Source: Halichondria panicea
Lineage: Eukaryota; Porifera; Demospongiae; Suberitida; Halichondriidae
DNA length: 64,000 nucleotides
Assembly: GCF_963675165.1 (NCBI RefSeq)
Contig: NC_087377.1
Coordinates: 13,140,198-13,204,197 of the forward strand
Direction: 5' to 3'
Each line of letters opens with the position of its first letter. Positions within the stretch are counted from its first letter, which is position 1. Position numbers and translations under genes: made by a program. The notes below the pieces were generated by a model. It had not been told where the DNA came from and searched no databases. It was given only the letters and a program-made list of their open reading frames with translations. This document shows positions 12,351-23,030 of the stretch, piece after piece.

Positions 12351-13347
12351 CTACATTCTTTGTCTTATCTCCATATTGTACTTCACTTGTACAATGCTAT
12401 AAAGTTTCTCTGTCTCTTTCTTTAACTTTGTAAGCTGCTGCTTGGCAATCAATACTGTTGTACATTGAGCTTTATTTTCCACTGTGTTACTACCTGAACA
12501 GCTGTCTGAAAGATTGTGTGCGGATGTGCTTTAATCATTTATGCTGAGGGCTCTGGAGCTAAATAGCGAACATTTCCCACTATATACGGTAGCTGAAGAG
12601 CTGTTTGAAAGATTGTGTGCAGATGTGCTTTAATGTTAATGATAATCGTGTGTAAAGCTCAATGTACAACAGTATTGATTGCCAAGCAGCAGCAAAGAAA
12701 GAGACAGAGAAACTTTATAGCATTGTACATAAGACAAAGAATGTAGTGGTCACCCACATCGGTAACCACTACATTCCTTGTTCATTTTGTTCATTCAGAT
12801 CACTACGTTGCAACTTAGTGATCTGTACAGAACACAAAGGATTCTGAAGGTGAGATACTCCATACTAGTTAAACTGTAACAGGATTGCAAAATACAACCA
12901 CAGCCAGCTATAGGTCCCATAATACAGTGCAGCTATAGTATCTTCAGAGGTTCCTTAATGGGTCTTTCATACTTGTAGTGTTGTTTTCACATGGTCAGAA
13001 GCAGAGGTATACGAGGCCAGCTGTGTGTTGACCTCGATAAAAAACCGCTCATGGTATCGAGCGTTGATGCAAAATTGAGTTATAATGATACTACTAATGA
13101 CTGCCCGTACCTTACCACATACATGCTTGTACAGGAACAGCAAGTGACCTCTAAACAACGAATAACGTTAAAATTTGTACATTATTCATTGTTTAGTAGA
13201 GGTCATTTGCTATACTGCATTGTTACAAGCTTTATATAAAACTAGGAATTGTAACATTGGTGCATGTGATACACTGACCGTTTTCATGTAATATGCTATA
13301 GTAGGCAGAGGCTAGTTTAATTATAGTCTACTAACTGGTAAATAGAG

Positions 13348-15913
13348 ATGACATTAAAGCTCATTAGTGTTCTTCTGATTTGCTTTCTGGCTGGCTTCAG
13401 CACTGGTAAGACTGACTATTCAATTATAGATGCCCTTACATTGCTGCATGTTTCGTAAAGCCCAATATTCAGTGAGTGTGGAGAGACCATGTCCAATGGA
13501 AACAGTCACTTTCACCTGCACTGCTGCTGGAAATGCCTTGAGATGGGTACTGTCAGATGTTACTGACATCGATATCCTCTCCATCTCTGATATCAACGTA
13601 CCCATTGTTGTATCAGGTTACACTGTGACACTGATCGCATTCAATGACACTACATTAACATCTACTCTGTCAAGAACAGCAGAGAATGGGATCACTGTGT
13701 TCTGTGTGGACCCACTGCCTATTTTAACCAATATAGGATCTTCAACGATCCGATTGGTTGGTGAGTTGCAATAAGTTCCTCGTCCGTTATCTCACAATAA
13801 GTTATATAGATCCACCAGGGCCACCTTCCACCATAAGACACTCCACTCTGAGCAGCTCAGCAGATGCAGTCAGTGTATCTGTACAGTGGGACCCTCCAAC
13901 TGAGATTGATGGTAGAGATGACCTCACCTACACAGTGACCATCTCACCTCTGGCCCAGCTCTCTGCTACTGTCCCAGGGGCGTAGCTACCATTGTTTCCT
14001 GGTTGCCCAGAAACCCCCCCAGGAGCTGCTGAGAAAATTGGGCAGGGCTCCCTATAATTGAAATCATGCAGCCCTGCCCATCTTTTCACATGTGGCTGCA
14101 AATCAATAATCAGAGCAGCATCGTGAAGCGTTTCAATTTGGCTTTTTTGTCTCAGCTAGTTAGTCTCAGCTAGTTAGCTACCTCAAACAAAGAAGACCAA
14201 GACTTAAGTTCTAGATCTAGTATCAATCCTGAATGCTCCAGTATTCTCAGACTCAGCTCTAAGCACAACTTTATTCAGGAAGTGTACAAGTTTAGAACAA
14301 TCTCAGCCACATGAAACCTCTCAGGTAAATGACATTTAATTATTGCTCAGCTAGACTAGCAATACACAATTGGCACCTGCATGCCTAGTATGTTACGTCT
14401 ATAGCTAGCTAGCTTCTCACAAACATGTAAAAAAGTCATGAACAATAGTCAATAACAGTAGGTGTGCCCCAATCAAGAGGGTGTGGTACTGGAAGTGGGC
14501 GTGGTCACAAAAATTTCGCGGCGCTATCGCGCCGCTGATTTTTCTGCAGAAACCCCTGTCTCAAAAGTCTGGCTACGCCCCTGTGTCCTCACATCCACCT
14601 CTGCTACTGTGACTGCTCAATACAATGTAGACTACACTGTCAGTGTTGTGGCTACTAACTGTGCTGGGAACAGTACAACAGCTGAGTACAACTTTAGGAT
14701 CGGTGAATCAACATCGTCTTTAAACATATAGCACACTGACTCCCTCTTGTGCAGGTGGCTGTCCTGTGTTGTTAATCAACCTCATGAATGGAGCGTTTGG
14801 ACCAGTCTCCAGCAGATTGCCAGGATCCATAGTAACCATCCAGTGTGACGATGGATATATATCTGCTGTTACTAGGGTGACATGTGAGGGTACACTGATG
14901 TGGAGTCCAGACCCTGAGGCTATTGAGTGTACATCACTAACCACACCTACTCCCACCACTCGTGAGTTAAGCTCGGCTGTATAACTGATTATGGATAATT
15001 TATGTTAATTTTATTAGCCCCTCCAATGGACTGCACGGCTCCACTATTCTCACCACAGAATGGCACCATCAGTGATCATTCGGTACCAGCTATTCCTGGT
15101 AGGCAAGTGGCTTTTCAGTGTGAAAATGGACTGTTCCCTGAGGGAATAATGACTGCCACCTGTCTAGCTACAGGAGAGTGGGACAAAAATCCGGGGGAGA
15201 TTATCTGCAGATATGAGTCTAGTAAGTCAAAGTTTGAACTACTAAAACTTCAAATGAGCATAATCATATCCTTGTACACCCAGTTTCCTGTCTTCTGCCT
15301 GGCCCTCTACTTAATGGAGCATTACTCAGCACCAACTGTCAGAACACTAACCTAGTTGAGGGCTCAGTCATTACTTTCCAGTGTGATCCTGGGTTCTCAC
15401 TGGTGGGTGCAGAGACTGCCACTTGTAACAACTCCGGTCTCTGGGATCCTAACCCGGCTCGATTGGAGTGTGTATCTAGAAGTACGTTGCACAAACACCA
15501 AGTATATAGTAGCAAACTAGCTGTGTAAGAACCTTTTATGATTATGACTAGCCATAAAGGCAATAGTTTACTCTTGTGATGCACGCCCTCCCATTGTCTA
15601 TTTGAACTCTCTATACTGATGGTTTTCGTTCCTCCTCCCCTGCACAGTTCAATCACCCATCCTATTTACCGGAGAGATTCTTTCTATCAGTGTGGTTGTC
15701 ACGGCAGTTGCTTTCATAGTCATAGGATTCCTCGCTGGACTCCTAGTGATGCACCTTTGCTCTCGTAAGAAGGCAGTGTACTTCCCAGCAACTAAAGGAC
15801 AAGCTAACGTAAGACCCACTGCACAGCCAGCTGGTCCTATTTATGAAGAGGTGTCACCCAAAGAGGAGATTGAACTAAACACTAACCAAGCATATGGACC
15901 ATTAGGACTGTGA
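13348..15913 (+). pseudogene. receptor B: Ig-FN3-Sushi x3-TM, FN3 exon split by a transposon
   Basis: This is the same receptor plan as A. Exons are 13348-13405 (signal peptide MTLKLISVLLICFLAG), 13461-13760 (Ig-like: FTC, LRW, VFC), 13810-14702 (FN3, interrupted), 14755-14961, 15018-15221 and 15284-15481 (three Sushi), and 15648-15913 (helix and tail with YEEV and NQAYGPL). A 609-base element at 13975-14583, with TGTCC duplicated at both sides, sits inside the FN3 exon and brings an in-frame stop. Leaving out the element and one TGTCC copy gives 279 bases, exactly the FN3 exon length of receptor C, and about 503 residues overall. I see no other lesion. The insertion is therefore the only disabling event, perhaps recent or polymorphic. 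I found no plausible splice pair that would remove the insert. Confidence 0.85.
13975..14583. mobile_element. CAGKGGCG-family miniature transposon inside receptor B FN3 exon
   Basis: The left end CAGGGGCGTAGC and right end GCTACGCCCCTG are perfect inverted repeats. TGTCC is duplicated at 13970-13974 and 14584-14588. The interior includes 'gggcgtggtcacaaaaattt', shared with the copy at 36450-37112. No transposase is present, so it is non-autonomous. The 5-base target duplication does not by itself settle the superfamily. Confidence 0.9.
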
Positions 15914-16213
15914 AGATTACTAGTGGGTAACATTCTCGCAGGCAAAATGATCGGGTATTATAGTATAATTATTATAGTGTGTTTATATAGCAATTTTTTC
16001 CAGAAAAACATTTGCAATGTGAAAAGTTATAACTATGATTATAGCTATGTATATATACATGACTTACGCTAACAACTCAAAGCCTAGGAAGACTGCATAT
16101 CCTGTCAATGCTGGGGAAATATCAAAAAGCGTGGAAACAAGAAAGTGGGCAAGAGCATAACGACAATTCTTACAAAATTACATTACAAAATAAAGATTTG
16201 AAAATATTTGTTC

Positions 16214-16366
16214 ATGCATAAGAAGAATGTATACTTCCCGGAAGCTGAAAAACAAGCTAATGCAGGACCTCCTGCACCAACCAGTTGGTCCTATTTATGA
16301 GGAGGTGTCACCCAAAGAGGAGATTGAACTGAACACTAACCAGGCGTATGGACCAGTAGCACTGTG
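16214..16366 (+). pseudogene. orphan receptor tail exon, frameshifted
   Basis: A stray copy of the receptor family's last exon lies 300 bases past receptor B. It begins within the end of the membrane helix (FMHKKNVYFPEAEKQAN) and carries the YEEV and NQAYGP motifs, but a small indel near 'gcaccaaccag' puts the two halves in different frames. It resembles the tail of receptor C more than B (HKKNVY in place of RKKAVY). No ectodomain exon lies directly upstream. It is likely left over from unequal crossing over. Confidence 0.75.
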
Positions 16367-16541
16367 AAACTTCTAGTACTTTCATCAACAGTTAATGTAC
16401 TTACTTGTACATGACATGTAAACAATTAAAAAATAATATAGCACGTGCTGCATCTGTTCATTATCAACAACTTGGAACAATGTAAACAGAGTTGTTGGCG
16501 TAAATTCATGTAGCTACATATAATTGTAGTCAAAGACTCAC

Positions 16542-16653
16542 ATTGGATTGTGTTGTTCTATTCTTCCTCTGAGGATCATTCTCCCCAGCAGCTGACATAG
16601 TGAGGTGAGACAGTCCACTCCAGCATATATTGCACCAGGACATTGTCACTGTT
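16542..16653 (-). pseudogene. HEAT-like protein, single decayed exon
   Basis: This is a minus-strand paralogue of 11411-11503 with the same acceptor and 'gtgagt' donor. A small indel shifts the frame after about nine codons. It lies between receptor B and receptor C without neighbouring exons, so it is probably a duplicated fragment. Confidence 0.4.
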
Positions 16654-16799
16654 CTGAGGGTGGAGTACAGTATAGTAAGTGGAGTACAAGGATCTCACTA
16701 TAACTATTGAAATAGCTTAAATGTAGGGAAGAAAAGAAGTTTGTGCGAACAGATGATATGCTATGAAAGATTCTGAAGAGACTACAATAGCCTTCAACG

Positions 16800-17005
16800 T
16801 GAGTTAAACTATAGCCATAACTCGAGAAAGGAGCTTTAGTTTGCTAATCCACGAATCAAATCCAAGAGAACGTTGCTAGAAGCCTATAGAAGCTGTTAGT
16901 TTTCGTCGCATTGCAACCGTTGAGCAGTTACAGCTGGAACAGACACACACACACACAGTCAGCTTTACCGTATCCCTCGTGCGGCTACGCCTCGAGGCAT
17001 AATAA
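16800..17005. mobile_element. ATGCCTCGGTG-family element, fragment
   Basis: The sequence 'ataactcgagaaaggagc' to 'cgcctcgaggcataataa' matches one half of the element at 33133-33642 in reverse orientation. The other end is missing. It is non-coding. Confidence 0.5.
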
Positions 17006-17458
17006 ACATCATTCAACCAATAATTATGCACATTCTGTACTATAATTATAGGGTAGGTAGATTTAGTAATAGGTGTCTTATAATAAATATATAGGTGTCG
17101 TACTAAGAGAGAGGATGAACATTAGGCTAGGCTTAACCGATTATGCTAATTTTTTTAATTTAGGGGGAAATATTTGGGTTCTATAATAAAAGGCCTATAA
17201 GATGCATATAGTGTGTACACTGTATAATTACACTGTATAATTATGGTAATGTTGGTGTGTGTACACAAAAATGAGCTGTTTAGACACTTTCATGGACTGC
17301 TAATGAGACAGTGGTTGAAAAATAATAGGTTGAAACTTGTTTAAAAGAAGCTATGAATAAGTTATCATAAATGTTCTATCATAAAGGAAGTAAACAAGGC
17401 GGTTGTGTATAGTCAGCAACCACATTGAAACCTTTTAACCATCAAGAAATAATTCAAG

Positions 17459-19697
17459 ATGTCACTAATAGCAGGGGCGTTTCTAGAGATTGAAGCAGGA
17501 GGGTGCTTAAAAGTACAGAAAAAAAATGGAGCCGCGCGCGATTTTACGCCCCCGCATTTATTGCGGAGTATCTTTCATACATCCAGCTCCTCCCCATGCA
17601 GCCTTGCAGCAAAAAAGTACAGCACACTGCCCAAGAAAAGAGCGGCTCCTACTATTCTCCTCTAGAGCTTCTCTCTTCCATTCTAGTTCTGTTACTATGT
17701 TACTAGACAAAGCATCTAGCTACAATAATTTTTCTGTGTATCTTCTTGTAAATGACAATAATTATAATGTATAATGTTGTAGTTTGTAGCCCAGAGTAAT
17801 CTATAGTACCGGTACTATAGCTCATACTTCCCTGCTAAATACACTCAAATGGGATCTAATACATGCATAGCGTGATAATAAGACATAATTATGAGTCAGT
17901 CATCTTGTAGGATCTCCATGCACTATTCTTCTGGGGTACATCCTAGCAAACTGGTCAATCATAATGGGGATGTCCAGTCATTCTAGTGTTAGTCATTGCT
18001 TCTCAGTATCTCTCAGAGGAGCAAGAGGTGACTGGGATAGTGCAGAGGATCTATTATGCATGCAATTAGCATTACATAACAACATTGGAATGGCAATACT
18101 GATTGCACATGCTCAATTGGGCGTGGTCATGACTTGTAATCGTTGTGTCAATGAGATAGAGTTAGCTAGCTAGCTACTGAGTGATACGATTAGTTTCATG
18201 GTTGTCTGGGAGGACAGGGGGGTGCTCAAGCCCCCAAAGCCCCCCATTGTACACGCCACTGAATAGAGATAAAGCGTATTAGAGTTTTTTTGATTTTCTT
18301 TCTGGCTGGCTTCAGCACTGGTAAGACTGACTATTAAATTATAGATTTTCTTACATTGCTGCATGTTTCATAAAGCCCAATATTCAGTGAGTGTGGAGAG
18401 ACCATGTCCAATGGAAACAGTCACTTTCACTTGCACTGCTCCTGGAGATTCCTTGAAATGGGAACCGTCAGATGCAGCTCGCACAATCGCTGTCCGCTCC
18501 ACCTCTGGCCTCAATGTATAGCCAATGTTGTATCAGGTTACACTGTGACACTGATTGCATTCAATGAAACTACACTAACATCTACTCTGTCAAGAACAGC
18601 AGAGAATGGGATCACTGTGTCCTGTATGGGGTTTGTGCCTACTCTAACTACCATAGGATCTTCAACGATCTGGTTGGTTGGTGAGTTGCATGCAGTTAAT
18701 ATCGTGTCTATCGTCTGTATACACTAAATTACATGCATAGATTCACCAGGACCACCCTCCACCATCAGACACTCCATTCTAAATAACTCAGCAGATGAAG
18801 TCAGTGTATCTGTACAGTGGGACCCTCCTACTGAGACTGGTGGTAGAGATGACCTCACCTACACAGTGACTGTCTCACCTCCGGCCCAGCTCTCTGCTAC
18901 TGTCCTCACATCCACCTCTGTTACTGTGACTGCTCAATACAATGTAGACTACACTGTCAGTGTTGTGGCTACCAACTGTGCTGGGAACAGTACAACAGCT
19001 GAGTACAACTTTAGGATCGGTGAATCAACATCGTCTTTAAACATACAGCACACTGACTCCCTCTTGTGCAGGTGGCTGTCCTGTGTTGTTAATCAACCTC
19101 ATGAATGGAGCGTTTGGACCAGTCTCCAGCAGATTATCAGGATCCACAGTAACCATCCAGTGTGATGTTGGGTATGTATCTGCTGTTACAATGGTGACAT
19201 GTGAGAGTACACTAATGTGGAGTCATGACCCCGAGGCTATTGAGTGTATATCACTAACCACACCTACTACCACAACTCGTGAGTTAAGCTCTTGGCTGTA
19301 CAGTTATGGATACAATTGTTAATGAATTGTATTACACATGCAGCCCCTCCAATAAACTGCACAGCTCCACTATCCCCACCACTGGAACCACCTACAGCTG
19401 CTCCTTGTAATTGTAATTGTAATTGCGCCAGCCTATGTGATGGGGGTCGATTTGATACAGCTGTCTCCATCAGCGTGGTTGTCATGGCAATTCTATTCAC
19501 GATAATAGGATTATTTATGGGACTCTTAATAATGTATTTATTTGTTCATGCATAAAAAGAATGTGTACTCCCCAGCAGCTAAAGGACAAGCTAATGTAGG
19601 ACCCACTACACCAGTTGGTCCTGTTTATGAGGAAGTGTCACCAAAAGAGGAGATGGAACTGAATACTAACCAGGCGTACGGACCAGTAGGACTATGA
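17459..19697 (+). pseudogene. receptor C: heavily damaged Ig-FN3-Sushi-TM paralogue
   Basis: Exon 1 (17459-18320) is cut after 13 bases by a 790-base transposon. Without it and one AATAG copy the exon is 67 bases, the same length as in receptor D, and encodes a signal peptide starting MSLI. Exon 2 (18376-18680, Ig-like) has an in-frame TAG and a 2-base excess. Exon 3 (18741-19019, FN3) and exon 4 (19072-19278, Sushi) are intact. Exon 5 (19344-19697) fuses the start of a second Sushi exon (PINCTAPLSPP) directly to the membrane exon through a Cys-Asn repeat, and an extra four bases before the tail breaks the frame. The tail still carries YEEV and NQAYGP. With at least four lesions this cannot make the family product. 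Confidence 0.85.
17472..18261. mobile_element. CAGKGGCG-family element inside receptor C signal-peptide exon
   Basis: The left end CAGGGGCGTTTC and right end ACACGCCACTG form imperfect inverted repeats (CAGKGGCG). AATAG is duplicated at 17467-17471 and 18262-18266. No transposase is present. Downstream the receptor exon resumes as 'agataaagcg', so the family's ATG is now 800 bases away. Confidence 0.85.
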
Positions 19698-20290
19698 AAC
19701 TTATGGTAATTTTCATCAACAGTTAATGTACATGTAAACAATTATAGGACTACATCCGTTCAACTATACTTAAGTAAACAATAACGTTGTTCATTAAAAA
19801 GCCACTACACATGTTTTGTATGAAGTTATATAACTAGAGCACTAAAGTGCAAACCCTCGGCTGGTGACATGATTATAAAGAACCCAAATAAAAAGTATGC
19901 AGTGCATGTAGTAATGTATGACTGGGCTGTCTATCACAGCAACCCAGGAGACTGGAGGCTTCTATAGAAACCGTGATAAAAGCACCTTAAAAGACAATCT
20001 CAACTAAAACAGCCAATATGTAGTCTAACGTCTAATATGCATACACATACAAAGGAATCCTGAATGACACTATATATGATTTGAAAGTTGTCTTATAGGC
20101 TTTGAGTTGTTGGCCTAAGTCATAATAATAATCACTAAAGTAACTTCATAGACTTATAGAGAGCATAATTATAGGGTCACCAGAGGACGTCCGACATGCG
20201 TGCATGAATAATTATAAGCGCTAGTGTTTTTTTTGGCCTGGACGTTATCAAGCAAGGACATTAATGCACTGAACTTATAATAGTGATTTG
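19698..20290. other. no gene seen
   Basis: AT-rich intergenic DNA between receptor C and the minus-strand HEAT-like fragments. I see no exon or element that I can support. Confidence 0.5.
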
Positions 20291-20319
20291 TGCACACATG
20301 TCGATGACACAATGAGATC

Positions 20320-21050
20320 CATTTATCACCAGTTTGAGTAGTGTCTCCAGGAGGTTGAGGTGTTGAGGGTAGTGTTTGTGTCGTAGTGTCTCAGCACAGA
20401 GGGGGAGGAGGGAGGATACTCGGTCACCACACCCGCACTCACACCACTCAGCTCTACAAGCAGGAGAATGAAACTGGAGGGGGAGCACAAGATTAGAACT
20501 GCTAGCTATTACGCACAACTCTGCAATTCCTCTATTTACATCCACAACACCTTCAAAGCTCACTTGAGGATTCTCTTTTGTGTACACTGGCCCACATTTA
20601 TCTGCCACATAATCTACAAAGCACATGTTCCCTTATCACAAACACCTTTGTACACATAAGCTAGCATACCTTTATCCCATACTCCATACATTCATGGAAA
20701 CACTCTACCGTATATAGCGGGTAATTTACAGGGGTCAAACATTTGTACTTTGTCAGTTCGTCGGATGAATTTTCATGGCTCTAGGATATTGTAAGTCTAC
20801 TTGCACAGACACATCAACATCACAGATAGATCTGCTAACAAATATTTGTGCTACAGAAATATCATGGATTTGGCTAGCTTGTCCACATTTGTGTTCCAAG
20901 CACGAAAACTCACACATTTTGTGGATGTGCTCCTCTACCACCTGTATCCCCTGGTCTGTGTGACCACCCTCCAGGTCTCCTGAGAGTAGAGCCTCACACC
21001 CTCAGCCACATAGTACCTGAGGGGGAGGGAGAGACAGTGAAATACAGTGG
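20320..21050 (-). pseudogene. HEAT-like protein, two or more exons
   Basis: On the minus strand, about 20430-20329 reads DRVSSLLPLCAETLRHKH, an amphipathic helical segment. About 21016-20900 reads YYVAEGVRLYSQETWRVV after a 'ccctcag' acceptor, followed by a tract that meets a stop. The intact counterpart of the second exon is at 34070-34230. I cannot name the parent protein. The region is duplicated at 34-35.7 kb and some exons at 52 kb. Confidence 0.45.
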
Positions 21051-22256
21051 GTACAATAAACAAAGGACCCTCAGAAAAAAGTAAAACTTAGGTAAAAATT
21101 TCCTATGCAAAGTATAATCTGAGCGAAGCAAGCCTCTAATCAGGTTCATTTTAGTGGTGGTAGTGGACAACGACGGCAAACACATTCATAGAACTAGTGG
21201 CCTATAAATTGATAACGGTTTGACTTCGGATGTGTTAGTGATTGTACTAAAGACCTTTAGCTCAGGTCTACAGCTCAGAAGGTATTTTTCAAGCATTCTT
21301 GTCATAATTATAAGCTACATAATAAATCTTAAATTGAGATTCGTGACATTTAGATGATTACCACACACAATCCTATTGTGACACACCGCACTGGAGTGTA
21401 TCCGTAGTTAAAATCTGCAAGGACAACCTCTCTACCATGTATAAAGTGGTAACCTACAGAATAAACATAATAAGTAATAAAGTTGTAAATGGTAAGTATC
21501 TGTCAACCAATATGCACATTCTGTACTAGGGTGAGTAGATTTGGTAAAGATTTCAGAACGAATAAGCATGCAATAATCACTCTGATCCCACTCTACAATA
21601 AACATTAAGTGAGATAAGAATTAATGGTTGTAGCTTTGATGGAGGGTCATAACCTACTACCAATATTTGATTATTACCAATGGCTGGTAGCAAATGTCAC
21701 TGTGTGTAGGTGTGGTTGTATTTCCTCTGTGGGGTGGTATGTGGACATACGCAACTGGAAGGGATCGAGAAGAGTTACGATAGAAAATAATATGTCTCAT
21801 GCTTGATAAGGGGAACTTCTAGGTCTTTTGTATATTGGTGTATTCAAAGAAATACGATAGATATCTATACCAAAGTACAATGTATGTTAGAATGAATGGC
21901 TTGTCTACAGTCTCACCTTATATACTCATTACCACTAACATGCCATGCAATCATAGATAAAAGGAAGAAAGGGATTGGAAAAGGAAGAGGTACAATCCTT
22001 GTTTCCCCGCAGTTTAATCGAGGCTGTATTCTACACGAAGAATAATTAATTGCAAGACCAGAACCAGTCAGTATAGATAGTGTGAGGGCGAGTAGTGTTG
22101 TTAGAGGTGTTGTATTGATGTTATATAGAGGACCTTTGGATGCAAGTCAAAGTAAAACCCCAAATCCCAAAATAACTATGTTTTGTGTCTTGGGTGAGAT
22201 CCAGGGCCGGGGCCTTGCCAGCCAATCTTAAAATTATTGCCTAATAAGTAGGAAAG

Positions 22257-22628
22257 CAGTGGCGGATCTAGGATTCTTGAAAGGGGGGTTCCAGGGCTCT
22301 GAGCTGGTCAAGGACTGCTAGTTCGTCACTTCTTTGAAACAGTGAGCATGCGCATTAACACACTGAATTTTTTCCTAAAAAAAGGTCATGACTTTTCATA
22401 AGCAATCTGCATGCACTACGCTGGAGAGTTTTTAGCCTTCATAGTCACTAAAACTGCACAGACAAGTTTCGCAGGACTAACAAGGACTAAAGGTATTAAA
22501 GTGAGAAGTGCATGTGAAAGCTAGTAAGAAAGGAACAATTTGCTAACTAGTTGCTTGAGCCTCCCACTCATTTCTTTCTCAAAGGGGGTTCAATTGAACC
22601 CAAAGAACCCCCTCTGGATCCGCCACTG
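22257..22628. mobile_element. CAGKGGCG-family miniature transposon
   Basis: The ends CAGTGGCGGATC and GATCCGCCACTG are perfect inverted repeats, with GAAAG duplicated at 22252-22256 and 22629-22633. The truncated copy in receptor F (44396-44662) matches this element in reverse orientation. It is non-coding. Confidence 0.9.
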
Positions 22629-22834
22629 GAAAGGAGATGTAGTGCTAATAATTGATGCAAAGTATTTATACCACACTTACGTCACCACTAATTGATCTCA
22701 TTGGTCAACAGCTGCAGGATATATAGAATATTAGCATACAGCCCCAGGCATGCATAGTTTTCAACAAGATGGCTAAGCTATATGGGCGTGGTTTAGATAC
22801 ATTTTATCCAAGAAGAGCTTGCAACTCCAGTAAG

Positions 22835-23030
22835 GAGGGAGAAAGGGTGTATATAGTGAGAGATAGTGGGGTAAAGGGGGGTAGAGTGAAGGAGAAAGGG
22901 TGTATATATATAGTGAGAGATAGTGAGGGAGAGGGGGGTAGAGTGAAGGAGAAAGGGTGTATATAATTATATATAGTGAGAGATAGTGAGGGAGAGGGGA
23001 GTAGAGTGAAGGAGAAAGGGTGTATATAAT
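22835..23030. repeat. minisatellite, ~55 bp unit (left block)
   Basis: Units contain 'gtgagagatagtgaggg', 'gagaggggggtagagtgaag' and 'gagaaagggtgtatata'. The same array resumes at 25800-26215 on the far side of the LINE, so the LINE landed within it. The minus strand is open in all three frames and gives artificial Ser-Leu-Tyr-Pro repeats. Confidence 0.9.

Noticed and set aside
13971-14583. The insert in receptor B as a new intron
   Set aside because: No GT-AG pair at or near its borders restores the frame; perfect inverted ends and the TGTCC duplication identify a transposon.
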